Shown here in pieces: positions 52,943 through 60,685 of a stretch of 64,000 bases of DNA. Source of the stretch: Hoyosella altamirensis (GTDB lineage: Bacteria; Actinomycetota; Actinomycetes; Mycobacteriales; Mycobacteriaceae). Under the pieces are notes generated by a model. That model was not told the DNA's origin and did not search any database. It worked only from the letters and a program-made list of their open reading frames with translations. The DNA lies in contig NZ_JACHWS010000003.1 in assembly GCF_014191505.1 (NCBI RefSeq), positions 930,001-994,000 on the forward strand, read 5' to 3'. Numbering within the stretch: position 1 is the stretch's first letter; each line of letters starts with the position of its first letter. Position numbers and translations under genes: made by a program.

Positions 52943-54214
52943 TCGTCCTCCAGGATTTCGACGACGTTTCCGCTGATCAGCGGGCGCAAAAGCATATTCG
53001 CTGCAGCGCTCGGCGCATTTGCGTCAGTCCTGCCGCCGCGCGGGCCAACGAGTTCTTCCTCGAGCATCCGAACCACGTCGGCTTCCTCGAAAGCGCCCAC
53101 AAAGTTCTCCGGAACTGACTGGATCTCACGGACCGTCGAAGGCGTCGATTGCCGTGACGGCACGACGACACCGGGTGGCGGGCATGTAGGTCCGGCCAGA
53201 CCGGGATAGCGCGGGCATTCATTGGCCGTGTAGGGCAACGGGTCTTCGAAACCCGGGACCGCGACGATGTTGAAGCGACCCGTGCTGAAAGACGGTGCCG
53301 CCGCCTCACCCAAGGGCCGGAGCTGCTGGAGCGTTTCGGCGAGCATTGTGCCGCGCTTGCCAGGGGTGCTGAACGAGGGACCACCATCGGCGCCTTTGAC
53401 GACGATGACGAATGATGGAGCGCGGGGAGCGAACAAGGTGCTGACAGCGTTGAACAGGCCTGCAGCTTCGCCAAGGCCCTCGGCGATACGGTCCTTCCGT
53501 GGCAGCACTCGCTCAGCGAGGACAGTCGCCTCGTTGAACGCGGCGACCGTGTCCGGTGTGCCGCCGTCAAGGTTGCGCGCGACCCTGCTGACGTCGCCGA
53601 TGACGGTTCCACCGATCGCCGGAGCGAACGACTCGGTGAAGTTGGCCGAGCGCGTAATGAGTTCACCAAACTGGTTCCCGCGACCGTCGAAAGCTTGTGC
53701 GAGCGCAGTCAGCGCAACGTTGAGGTCAGCGGGGTTGAGCGCATGGACGAGTTCCATGACTTCCTCATAGAGGCCATAGAGCTGCACTGCTTCGTCTGAG
53801 GCGTCGACCGCCAGAACGTCGCCCGGCTGAAGGCCAGGTTGCTGGCCCGAGTCCGGCGGGATGAGGATGAGCTCGGTATCACCGAATAGTGTGCGGGGTG
53901 CGATTCGGACCACGCTCCCCCGCGGGATTCGGTCCAGCGCGGCATCGTCGATCCGCATGTCCACTCGGGTGTATTCAATTCCCTCGTCGACCGTTTTGGT
54001 TTTGCCGACGATCGCGCCCAGGTAGCGGACATTGAACTGATTGCCCCCGATCAGGAACCCCGCATCGGTAGGGAATGGTGGTGACAACGGGACGACGGTC
54101 GTACATCCCTGTTCCGCGCCCCACAACGAGGACGCTGACCACCACAATGAGGATCAGGGCGACGATCCCCTGGAGGATCCGTGACGTCAGTGCGCGACGT
54201 GTGAAGGCAAGCAT
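52939..54214 (-). pseudogene. mceA of the second cluster, interrupted by a one-base frameshift
   Basis: The N-terminal part from ATG 54214 (overlapping the yrbEB stop as TGATG) encodes LAFTRRALTSRILQGIVALI and the rest of one TM ending SVLVVG. The MCE domain (FPTDAGFLIGGNQFNVRYLG, AIVGKTKTVDEGIEYTRV) and helical region continue in another frame to 52939. Removing one base from the CCCC run at 54119-54122 (GGGG on the coding strand) joins them as VLVVGAEQGCTTVV. The alternative, initiation at a TTG at 54147, would give no membrane anchor. As written the gene is broken; sequencing error is possible. Confidence 0.8.
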
Positions 54215-55080
54215 CACTCGATCCCCATTCCGGGGACGGCTGGGGTGATTCCGAACAGTCCGAAGGTGAGGACCACCGCTGACATCCCAATGACAAGAAT
54301 GCTGGTGCGCAGAGCGTGACCGGCCGCACGCCCAACGCCTTCCGGCCCACCGGAAGCGTGGTAGCCGTACGAGCAGTGGATGACGGCAACGAATACCGCA
54401 AAGACCAGCGCCATCGTGATTGAGGATGCGAGCGCGCTCGGTGTGAGTGACTGCTGGAAGTAATAGTCGTACGTACCCCCAGATTCGCCTCGCAGGACGA
54501 CAACGGTGAATCGTGTTGTGAGGTAAGCGGAGAGAAGGCCGACCATGTAAACGGGGATGATGGCGACAACCATCGCGATCAGCCGCGTCGTTGCGAGGAA
54601 AATCGTGGAGTTGACACCAAGGGTGTCAAGCGCGTCGATCTCTTCTGAAATCCGCATCGCGCCGAGTTGCGCGGTGAAACCCGTCCCGACCTTCGCAGCG
54701 AGTGCTATCGCCGCGACGATCGGCGCGACGCCCTGGGTGTTGGCGATGGCCGATACCATGCCGGAAAGCGCAGTGAAACCCAGCAGTTCGAGGCCGCGGA
54801 ACAGCTCGATGCCCAGGAGCATCGCAGCGACACCCGACATTGCTATCACGACGCCGATCGTGCCGCCGCCTGAAAGGATCGCGGTAGAACCGAAGCTGAC
54901 GTCGCTGACCTCGCGCATGATGATCTTGCGATATCGCTTGAGCGCGATGGGAACTCCGGCGACCATCCGGATCCCGAACGTGAGGTGCATCGCGAGCACC
55001 TCAAAGCCACGCCCGATAACACTGAACTTGCCAAAGAAACGCTTGGCGCGATACGTCGCCGAATGCGAACCGATGATCAC
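54214..55080 (-). CDS. YrbEB-type MlaE permease, second cluster
   Basis: A 288-residue permease with the MlaE core GFTAQLGAMRISEEIDALDT and LGVNSTIFLATTRLIAMV, about five TM segments, and CSYGYHASGGPEGVGRAAGH at the C-terminal side. The GTG start overlaps the upstream permease stop by four bases. Forms the membrane channel with the preceding YrbEA. Confidence 0.9.
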   Translation of the reverse strand: MIIGSHSATYRAKRFFGKFSVIGRGFEVLAMHLTFGIRMVAGVPIALKRYRKIIMREVSDVSFGSTAILSGGGTIGVVIAMSGVAAMLLGIELFRGLELLGFTALSGMVSAIANTQGVAPIVAAIALAAKVGTGFTAQLGAMRISEEIDALDTLGVNSTIFLATTRLIAMVVAIIPVYMVGLLSAYLTTRFTVVVLRGESGGTYDYYFQQSLTPSALASSITMALVFAVFVAVIHCSYGYHASGGPEGVGRAAGHALRTSILVIGMSAVVLTFGLFGITPAVPGMGIE

Positions 55081-55892
55081 ATGTACTCCCCGACTGCCGG
55101 AACGAGCGTGATGTAGAGCTGTGAAAGAACCACGTTCACGACGAACACCGCAATGAATGCCAGGACCACCGCTTCGTTGACTGCGTTCGCCACACCCGCG
55201 GGGCCACCCCGCGCATGGAGCCCTTTAAAAGCGCAGATCAGCGCGGACACGATGGCGAAGCAGATCGCCTTGATCGTTGCCATCAGGAAGTCACTCACCC
55301 GTCCGTATGAGGTGAGGGTCATCAGAAAGGCACCGGGTGATTCGCCGACTACGAGCACCTGATTGATGAACGTGATGAAGACACCAGCGAAAGTCACCAT
55401 GCTCACCATGCAGACCGCGACGAAGATCGCCGCGAACACGCGCGGGACCACCACACGCTCGATGACGTCCACACTCATCACGTGCAGCGCCTGGATCTCT
55501 TCGCGGATCGTCCGTGATCCCATGTCGGCGCAGATGGCGGAACCCCCCACACCCGCCATCATCAAAGCCGTCACGAGAGCTGCCGCCTGCCCGATGATCA
55601 CAAACGCGACGACGGCGCCCGAGTAACCCGCTGCCCCAATCTGGGTCGCCAGCCCACCGACGATTACCGCGGTGAGCACACCGATCGGAATCATCAGCAG
55701 TAGCGCGGGCAGGGTACAGACACGAAAAAGGAACTGCGCCTGGTTCACCGTCTCCGCCATCGGGAACTTGCGGAGCACGAGAGCGCGCGCACCCGTCGCC
55801 ACCGTCTGCGCCGAGAATGTCACAAGCGCCCCGACTTCGTTCACCGCGTCAGGGACGAGCCCTTTCCTGGATGAAATAACCTCGATCGTCAC
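55077..55892 (-). CDS. YrbEA-type MlaE permease, second cluster
   Basis: First gene of the second mce operon, 271 residues, with MlaE segments GGSAICADMGSRTIREEIQA and HVMSVDVIERVVVPRVFAAI. I use the GTG at 55892 because AGGAG lies six bases upstream; the longer frame to 55946 lacks such a site. As with mce4, no ATPase gene is nearby, so both systems probably share a distant MceG. Confidence 0.9.
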   Translation of the reverse strand: MTIEVISSRKGLVPDAVNEVGALVTFSAQTVATGARALVLRKFPMAETVNQAQFLFRVCTLPALLLMIPIGVLTAVIVGGLATQIGAAGYSGAVVAFVIIGQAAALVTALMMAGVGGSAICADMGSRTIREEIQALHVMSVDVIERVVVPRVFAAIFVAVCMVSMVTFAGVFITFINQVLVVGESPGAFLMTLTSYGRVSDFLMATIKAICFAIVSALICAFKGLHARGGPAGVANAVNEAVVLAFIAVFVVNVVLSQLYITLVPAVGEYM

Positions 55893-56047
55893 GGGCTCTC
55901 CTCTACCTTCGCGACAGATCAAACCAAATCTGGCTGATTTTATCAAATATAAATGTGCGTGGGGTCACAACCAGCACACTGACGATAGCATCTAGGCAGG
56001 ATTAACTTAACTCAGGGCGAAGGTGAAGGTTGCTTAATCTGTGCAGT
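55893..56047 (-). promoter_or_regulatory. AT-rich promoter region of the second mce operon
   Basis: This 155-base gap between the lipase stop and the yrbEA start is unusually AT-rich at 55931-55955 and contains the short palindrome TGATTTTATCA (55935-55945). TTTGAT occurs twice on the minus strand. It has no KstR-type AACNNGTT palindrome, so this cluster is probably regulated by something other than KstR. Confidence 0.45.
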
Positions 56048-57274
56048 TCAACAGGTAGAGATTGCTGGAACGCCACGCAGCCTGGCATCCAACCACTCAA
56101 GTACTTCTTGAGTTCCATTTAGATTGAAGTGGTCCGCACCGGGTATGAGAACCTCTTCGACGACAGTCCCGGCCTCACATGCGCGCTGCACCGCGCGGGC
56201 CGTCCACTCTGGCGGCACCACCGTGTCGCGGTCTCCGTACAGCACCAGAAGAGGCCCATCCGATGTGCCGCGCGGCAGCGCGATGTCGTCAAGCCATTCG
56301 CGCACCGCGTCGGTTGCGTCATCGGTGAAGGGCCCTACATCTTCGGGCGAACTCTGCAGCAGCGCCAGCGCCGAGTTCAGCCAGTTGTCCCGCACACACG
56401 TTTCCAGTGCGCCAAAGCCGCCCGTTAGCCCACCACGAAGGTAGTCATCGAATTCAACCGAAGGATCCGCCGCCTGAAAGCCAGCGATGACGTACGGGAG
56501 CAGCGCGAGCTGGAACAAGTCCAGCGCCCATGGCGGTTCTGGCTCCGCGATGGGCGTGAGATCCGCCGCAGGGGAAATCGCCACCGAACCGGCGAACTCG
56601 AGCCCCGCCCCGTAGTCGTCCGCTTGTTCGCTTGCCGCCCAGACAGCTTGGCCCCCCTGCGATACTCCGACAGCGCCCCAACGCTTTCCGATAGCATCAT
56701 TCGCCGCACGCGCGGCTCGCACTGCATCGATGACGTTGTAGGCGGCAGTGGCAGGCTCTAGATAGGGGTGTGCGGTATCGCCGCGAGAACCTCCCAGACC
56801 CTCGTAGTCGGTCGCGACAACCGCGTAACCCGAGTCGAGAAGTGAGTTGATCCGCGCAGCCTGGCCCAGCATGTCCGGGTACTGGGAGGGTCCGCACTCT
56901 GGCGCGACCCCGGTCGTACCGTGCGCGTAGGAAATGACCGGCCAGCCGCCTTCTGGCGGTGCGCCCTGCGGAACAAATACAGCGCCAGAGACTTCGGTCG
57001 CACTGCCGTCGAGTCCCGACGTCGAGCGGTAAATTATGCGCTGAGAGTCAGCGGATCGCGTTGTGATTCCCGGGCTCAATTCAGTGAAGAGCTCAGATTG
57101 CAGCAGTTCGCCGCGCGCCGTTACCGGCAGTTCCGGTTCGGCGTACTGGGCTTGAGTCTCAGTCGGTGCGAGTGGCGATTCCTCAACGCCCGCCTCCTCT
57201 CCGATCGCACAAGAGGTCGCGGTAAGGGTGGCGGCAAGGACAGCGGCGCTGACCGTCGAGACTCGTAGGTTCAC
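56048..57274 (-). CDS. Secretory-lipase family lipoprotein
   Basis: A 408-residue exported hydrolase resembling the secretory lipase family (LIP). The N-terminus is a signal peptide ending in a lipobox-like ATSC at Cys22. Catalytic elements are the oxyanion region SYAHGTTGVAPECGPS, nucleophile elbow GVSQGGQAV, the acid in LYGDRDTVVPPEW and His in PGADHFNLNG. It probably acts at the cell surface on acyl esters. Its GTG start follows the DCC gene stop directly (TGAGTG), and the second mce operon follows downstream, so released lipids may feed that importer; this link is inference. Confidence 0.87.
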   Translation of the reverse strand: MNLRVSTVSAAVLAATLTATSCAIGEEAGVEESPLAPTETQAQYAEPELPVTARGELLQSELFTELSPGITTRSADSQRIIYRSTSGLDGSATEVSGAVFVPQGAPPEGGWPVISYAHGTTGVAPECGPSQYPDMLGQAARINSLLDSGYAVVATDYEGLGGSRGDTAHPYLEPATAAYNVIDAVRAARAANDAIGKRWGAVGVSQGGQAVWAASEQADDYGAGLEFAGSVAISPAADLTPIAEPEPPWALDLFQLALLPYVIAGFQAADPSVEFDDYLRGGLTGGFGALETCVRDNWLNSALALLQSSPEDVGPFTDDATDAVREWLDDIALPRGTSDGPLLVLYGDRDTVVPPEWTARAVQRACEAGTVVEEVLIPGADHFNLNGTQEVLEWLDARLRGVPAISTC

Positions 57275-57649
57275 TCAGTCGAGTGTGCATGTTCGCGAGC
57301 CGCCTGGCATCCTGTGGCGATTATCAGCCACCCATTGGTAGACCCAGTCCTGAAGCCAGCGAATGCCTCTTAGCGAGTAAACCCGCAACGGAATACGGGT
57401 GCCCAGCGCGGCGGAGAGCGCAGCATTGACCGCGCCTGCACCACGATGTCGAGTCCCATCGCGTTCGAGCGCCCACGCAGCGGCCGCGCCGTCCTCAGCA
57501 GTGATGCCGAAGAGGTCCAGCGCGCCGGTCTCCTGCCAGGCAATTGGAGTGACCCGGCGCCGACGATCAAGGCGGCGAATGAGCTTCACGCAGGAAACAC
57601 AGAAGCCGCAATCCCGGTCATACAGCAGGTGTATGTTCATTTCCGGCAT
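57275..57649 (-). CDS. DCC-family thiol-disulfide oxidoreductase-like protein
   Basis: A 124-residue protein of the DUF393/YuxK family, named for its N-terminal DxxCxxC motif, present as YDRDCGFCVSC. The C-terminal RVYSLRGIRWLQDWVYQWVA also fits. GGGAG lies six bases before the ATG at 57649. It abuts the lipase gene and may assist its folding, or act separately; the biochemical role of the family is poorly known. Confidence 0.87.
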   Translation of the reverse strand: MPEMNIHLLYDRDCGFCVSCVKLIRRLDRRRRVTPIAWQETGALDLFGITAEDGAAAAWALERDGTRHRGAGAVNAALSAALGTRIPLRVYSLRGIRWLQDWVYQWVADNRHRMPGGSRTCTLD

Positions 57650-57706
57650 TGCGGCTCCCGTTAAGTTGTCACCGGCAACGCCGGCACGCGCTCACTCGAG
57701 CACAGA

Positions 57707-57964
57707 TTATTCAGCAGGAACGATCTTCTTCGCGTTCTCCTGAACCTTGCTGACCTGAGCGGTGAACTTGCCCTTGGTCTGGGTGTCCACGAAAGAAGCA
57801 GCCTTGTCGACAGCCGAGTCGATGTCGCCCTTCTTGCTGACAATCAGGCTCTTCGCCTTCGAAGCGTTCTCGTTGACGAGGGTCTGAGCCTTGGCAGCGT
57901 TCTCGTTGACGAGGGTCTGGGCCTTAGCAGCCAGGTCCTTGACTGAGTCGAATGCGCTCATCAT
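57707..57964 (-). CDS. Small protein with 11-residue helical repeats (MT0933/Rv0909-like antitoxin family candidate)
   Basis: An 85-residue Lys/Ala-rich protein with two tandem copies of AKAQTLVNENA followed by a diverged third (SKAKSLIVSKK), then VDKAASFVDTQTKGKFTAQV. The 11-residue period suggests an extended amphipathic helix like LEA or apolipoprotein repeats. The MT0933 antitoxin family has similar composition, and its member Rv0909 lies near echA6 and prrA in M. tuberculosis, consistent with the synteny here. A GGGAGA site precedes two adjacent ATG codons (57964, 57961). Function is not established. Confidence 0.72.
   Translation of the reverse strand: MMSAFDSVKDLAAKAQTLVNENAAKAQTLVNENASKAKSLIVSKKGDIDSAVDKAASFVDTQTKGKFTAQVSKVQENAKKIVPAE
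57864..57929 (-). repeat. Two tandem 33-bp coding repeats
   Basis: Units 57864-57896 and 57897-57929 differ at two of 33 bases and each encode one 11-residue repeat. Near identity at the DNA level suggests recent duplication or active expansion and contraction by slippage. Confidence 0.85.
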
Positions 57965-58444
57965 TCTCCCTTGGGTCTTTCCAGCGCCTCTTTATGTGCG
58001 CCGCATCGGTCGGGGTTGCCCCGCTTGACGCTAATTTTTGCAGTGAACCCGACAAATATCTACCTAGTGTGGTCATTACCACCCGGATTGCCACTCATTC
58101 GCGGTTCATTTGACAGAGTGTCTCACTAAAAGTGGCGATGCCGATCAAGCTGAGCACTGACACACCTTGATCATCTTCGGATTTGATGGATCCAGGAGAA
58201 ATATTTCCCGCGGCAACGGAATTCTGTCACGACCACGAGCACCGCCTTCGACCAGGTATACGGCCTGGCACCAGGCCGAGCTTGCGCGCTGCATCACTCT
58301 CCGGGCAAAAACGTTCACCCACCCGCACAATTCAAGGCGAGCGACAAAAAGAACGCTGAGATTGCGCGTCGATTCCCACACCCCAAGAAACCACGAGCAA
58401 TACCCAGCAGACTGTCTTCGCAAGAAATAATTGGACGAGAGGTC
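57965..58444. other. 480-base intergenic region without a supported gene
   Basis: Open frames at 58145-58423 (-) and 58167-58430 (+) lie opposite each other, have no recognisable motifs and no convincing ribosome site, so I do not call them. The stretch is less GC-rich than its surroundings (for example CTAATTTTTGCAG near 58030). The right end, near 58430-58445, abuts the MBL gene's stop. It should contain the promoter of the repeat protein at 57964. Confidence 0.5.
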
Positions 58445-59563
58445 TCACGCGAGACCTAGCCACCATTCGTTTCGCGGCAGAGGTTTGAGAAAATCAATAC
58501 GCTGGCCCGGCATTGGCGCGGCAGTTCGCACTCCCTGAGCCTCTTTCGCCCGAGTCAGCCGGACAATAGGCTCCATCCACGAGTGAAAACCGAGATTGAA
58601 GGTACCCCAGTGAATGGGCATCATCACGCCCGCTGAGGGCGTGCCATTAAGAACACAGTGCGTCTGCACAGCCTCTTCCGGCGTCATGTGCACATCTGGC
58701 CACTGGTCACTGTACGCACCGATCGGAAGCAGCGTCAGATCAAAGGGGCCGTGCCGGTTACCGAGGTCAGCGAACGAATCTGTGTAGCCCGAATCACCAC
58801 CGAAGAAGACCGACCGGCGCGGGCCCCTCAGCACCCAGGATGCCCACAACGTCACATTTCGCGAAATTCCCCGGCCAGAAAAATGGCGAGCGGGAGCGCA
58901 GGAAATCGTCAGCTCCCCCACTGCGGTCTCTTCACCCCAGTCGAGTTCGATGATCCGGCGCTCCGGTACACCCCATCTGCGCAAGTGACCTCCGATCCCC
59001 AAAGGAACCACGAAAGGAGCTGCCTGCAAACGAACCAGGTCACTGATCGTTCGCTGGTCGAGGTGGTCGTAATGGTCGTGTGAGATCACCACCGCATCGA
59101 CCTGTGGCAGCTGTGAGATCTTGACGGGGACTGGATGCATCCGCCGCGGCCCCAACCGCTGGGACGGAGATACTCGCTCACTCCACACTGGGTCCGTCAG
59201 AACGCGATGCCCGTCGACTTCTACGAGAACAGAGGAGTGACCGAACCAGGCAGCAGCGAGTTCGCCCGCCGAAGCGGGCGCAAGGGGAACAGCCAGGGGC
59301 ACTTGCCTCGCCGGCGCTCCGGTGTTCCCCCGCAGCACAATGGAGAAGAATAGATCGGGCGCCTGGCGCGGAGAAAACGGCACGGCCGGATCCGTGTTCC
59401 GGAAAGTGCCATTCGAAAAATTCGGGGAGCCGGCCACGTAGGGCCTGATGCGCGACCGCGGCGCACCGATCGCGCGGTAGGCCTCCCACGCCGCAAGGAC
59501 ACCGCTCGCAACACTGGCCGCTACAGCAGCCCCTACCCCAGCCCAGGCCATTTTTCGAAGCAC
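58445..59563 (-). CDS. MBL-fold hydrolase, Rv0906/NAPE-PLD-like
   Basis: A 372-residue metallo-beta-lactamase fold protein with an N-terminal TM or signal anchor (VGAAVAASVASGVLAAWEAY) and the metal site HDHYDH (H162, H164, D166, H167). WFGHSSVLVEVDGHRVLTDP and FGGDSGYTDSFADLG are typical of the NAPE-phospholipase D-like group. Length equals that of M. tuberculosis Rv0906, which also neighbours echA6. Probably a membrane-associated phosphodiesterase or lipid hydrolase; the substrate is unproven. Confidence 0.87.
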   Translation of the reverse strand: MLRKMAWAGVGAAVAASVASGVLAAWEAYRAIGAPRSRIRPYVAGSPNFSNGTFRNTDPAVPFSPRQAPDLFFSIVLRGNTGAPARQVPLAVPLAPASAGELAAAWFGHSSVLVEVDGHRVLTDPVWSERVSPSQRLGPRRMHPVPVKISQLPQVDAVVISHDHYDHLDQRTISDLVRLQAAPFVVPLGIGGHLRRWGVPERRIIELDWGEETAVGELTISCAPARHFSGRGISRNVTLWASWVLRGPRRSVFFGGDSGYTDSFADLGNRHGPFDLTLLPIGAYSDQWPDVHMTPEEAVQTHCVLNGTPSAGVMMPIHWGTFNLGFHSWMEPIVRLTRAKEAQGVRTAAPMPGQRIDFLKPLPRNEWWLGLA

Positions 59564-59610
59564 ACCGCTACTGTATGTTGCTGGCGCGGTTCCGTCCCGC
59601 TCACGCGGCC

Positions 59611-60339
59611 TTACTCACCCCGGAATACGGGTGCCCGCTTCTCTTTACGGGCTGCGCGGGCTTCCGCAACATCGGCGCTCGACCAGGCTGCCTTGTGCGC
59701 CTCCTGCTGTTCTGGCGTTGGCTCCGAATCAGGCATGTGGTTGAACACAAGTTTCATGTGACGAAGTGACAGTGGCGCGAGCTTGGCGATCTCGTGCGCC
59801 CACTCCTGCGCCGCTGCCAGATCCCCGATCCCGTTTACTAGTCCGAATTGGACGGCATTTTCCGCGGTGATCGTTTGTACGCCCATGAGCATCGCCCTGG
59901 CGACTCCGCCGCCTGCCAGCTCGCTGAGCCTGCTGATCGTCCAGTTATCCATCGCGAGGCCCAGGCGTGCGACAGGTATCATGAACGACGCCTCCGGCAC
60001 CGCTACGCGCAGGTCCGCGGAAATCGCGAGCTGCACGCCAGCTCCCACAGCGGGGCCGTTAAGCGCGGCGATCACCGGCAGCGGCGTCTGCTGAAGGGTG
60101 TTGAGCATCGTGTAGTGCGCCGCGAGGAACTCACGCTCGTATGCGGCGCTCGTCAGATCCGCACCGGCAGAAAACACAGTTCCTTGGCCAGTGAGCACAA
60201 TCACGCGCGCGTCATCTGCTTCCGCGGACCGAATCGCGTCCGTCAGCCCTGTGCACACTTCCGTGTTGAGAGCATTCCGCCGCTCGTGGCGCTGAATTTC
60301 GAGCGTCACGACGTTCTTGTCCCTGGTGATGCCGATCAT
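59611..60339 (-). CDS. echA6: EchA6-like enoyl-CoA hydratase/isomerase-fold protein
   Basis: A 242-residue crotonase-fold protein. It matches M. tuberculosis EchA6 in the diagnostic GLAMDNWTISRLSELAGG segment, where canonical hydratases carry a catalytic Glu and a Pro-x-x-Gly; those are absent, so it is probably not an active hydratase. M. tuberculosis EchA6 binds long-chain acyl-CoA and is linked to FAS-II and mycolate synthesis. The oxyanion segment GPAVGAGVQLAISADLRVA is present. The ATG at 60339 gives family length; the frame extends through the hairpin to 60504, which I reject. Neighbouring accD3 and prrAB match the M. tuberculosis arrangement. Confidence 0.85.
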   Translation of the reverse strand: MIGITRDKNVVTLEIQRHERRNALNTEVCTGLTDAIRSAEADDARVIVLTGQGTVFSAGADLTSAAYEREFLAAHYTMLNTLQQTPLPVIAALNGPAVGAGVQLAISADLRVAVPEASFMIPVARLGLAMDNWTISRLSELAGGGVARAMLMGVQTITAENAVQFGLVNGIGDLAAAQEWAHEIAKLAPLSLRHMKLVFNHMPDSEPTPEQQEAHKAAWSSADVAEARAARKEKRAPVFRGE

Positions 60340-60381
60340 GCCTGCAGAGCCTATAGGGAACGCTGAAAGCGGGTGCGCTTC

Positions 60382-60439
60382 GCCCACCTCTGCGCGACAC
60401 TCACATAGTGGGATGAGCGATTGTCGCGCAGAGGTGGGC
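60382..60439. repeat. 18-bp inverted repeat with 22-base loop; hairpin copy 2
   Basis: GCCCACCTCTGCGCGACA at 60382-60399 pairs perfectly with 60422-60439. It differs from the inner stem of copy 1 (5285-5332) only at the two bases after CTCT (GC versus CA), and the pairing arm carries the compensating change. It lies between divergent genes (echA6 and the 51-residue gene), so it cannot be an ordinary terminator. Confidence 0.85.
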
Positions 60440-60528
60440 AGACCGTTAGCTGGTACCGCGAGTAGCCGCGTTAGTTTGCGACCTCCCACAGGACACCGGA
60501 CCATGGTGTGGGAAAGGAGAGTGACGTT

Positions 60529-60684
60529 ATGGCCGACAACGAAGCACCCCTGAACTTAGACGACCACGTGGACGAGGCCGAGAAGCGCATCACCCGTGAA
60601 CGCAAGGAAAAGGGCGTCCCCGGTAACGCCGAGGAACGCGAGGCCGTCGATCCTGTGGAACCCGACGACCAGGCTCCTGAATGA
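60529..60684 (+). CDS. Small acidic protein, 51 residues
   Basis: An ATG at 60529 with AGGAG about ten bases upstream opens a 51-residue frame ending at TGA 60684, one base from the convergent aldo/keto reductase stop. The protein starts MADNEAPLNLDDHVDEAEKR and ends PVEPDDQAPE; it is very rich in Glu/Asp, with a basic stretch RITRERKEKG, and is probably disordered. I do not recognise a characterised family. Good ribosome site and fit between genes support expression. Confidence 0.6.
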   Translation: MADNEAPLNLDDHVDEAEKRITRERKEKGVPGNAEEREAVDPVEPDDQAPE

Positions 60685-60685
60685 G

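Noticed and set aside
52939-54147. Second mceA as a complete gene from a TTG at 54147
   Set aside because: It would lack the membrane anchor found in every neighbouring Mce protein, while that anchor is encoded just upstream in another frame.
57864-57929. Possible CRISPR-like direct repeats
   Set aside because: There are two adjacent units with no spacer, in frame with a protein repeat.
58145-58430. Opposed ORFs in the 58 kb gap
   Set aside because: No motif, no clear ribosome site, and each is the antisense of the other.
60340-60504. Upstream extension of echA6 through the hairpin
   Set aside because: It adds 55 residues with no crotonase similarity and would place a perfect inverted repeat in coding sequence; the ATG at 60339 gives the family N-terminus.
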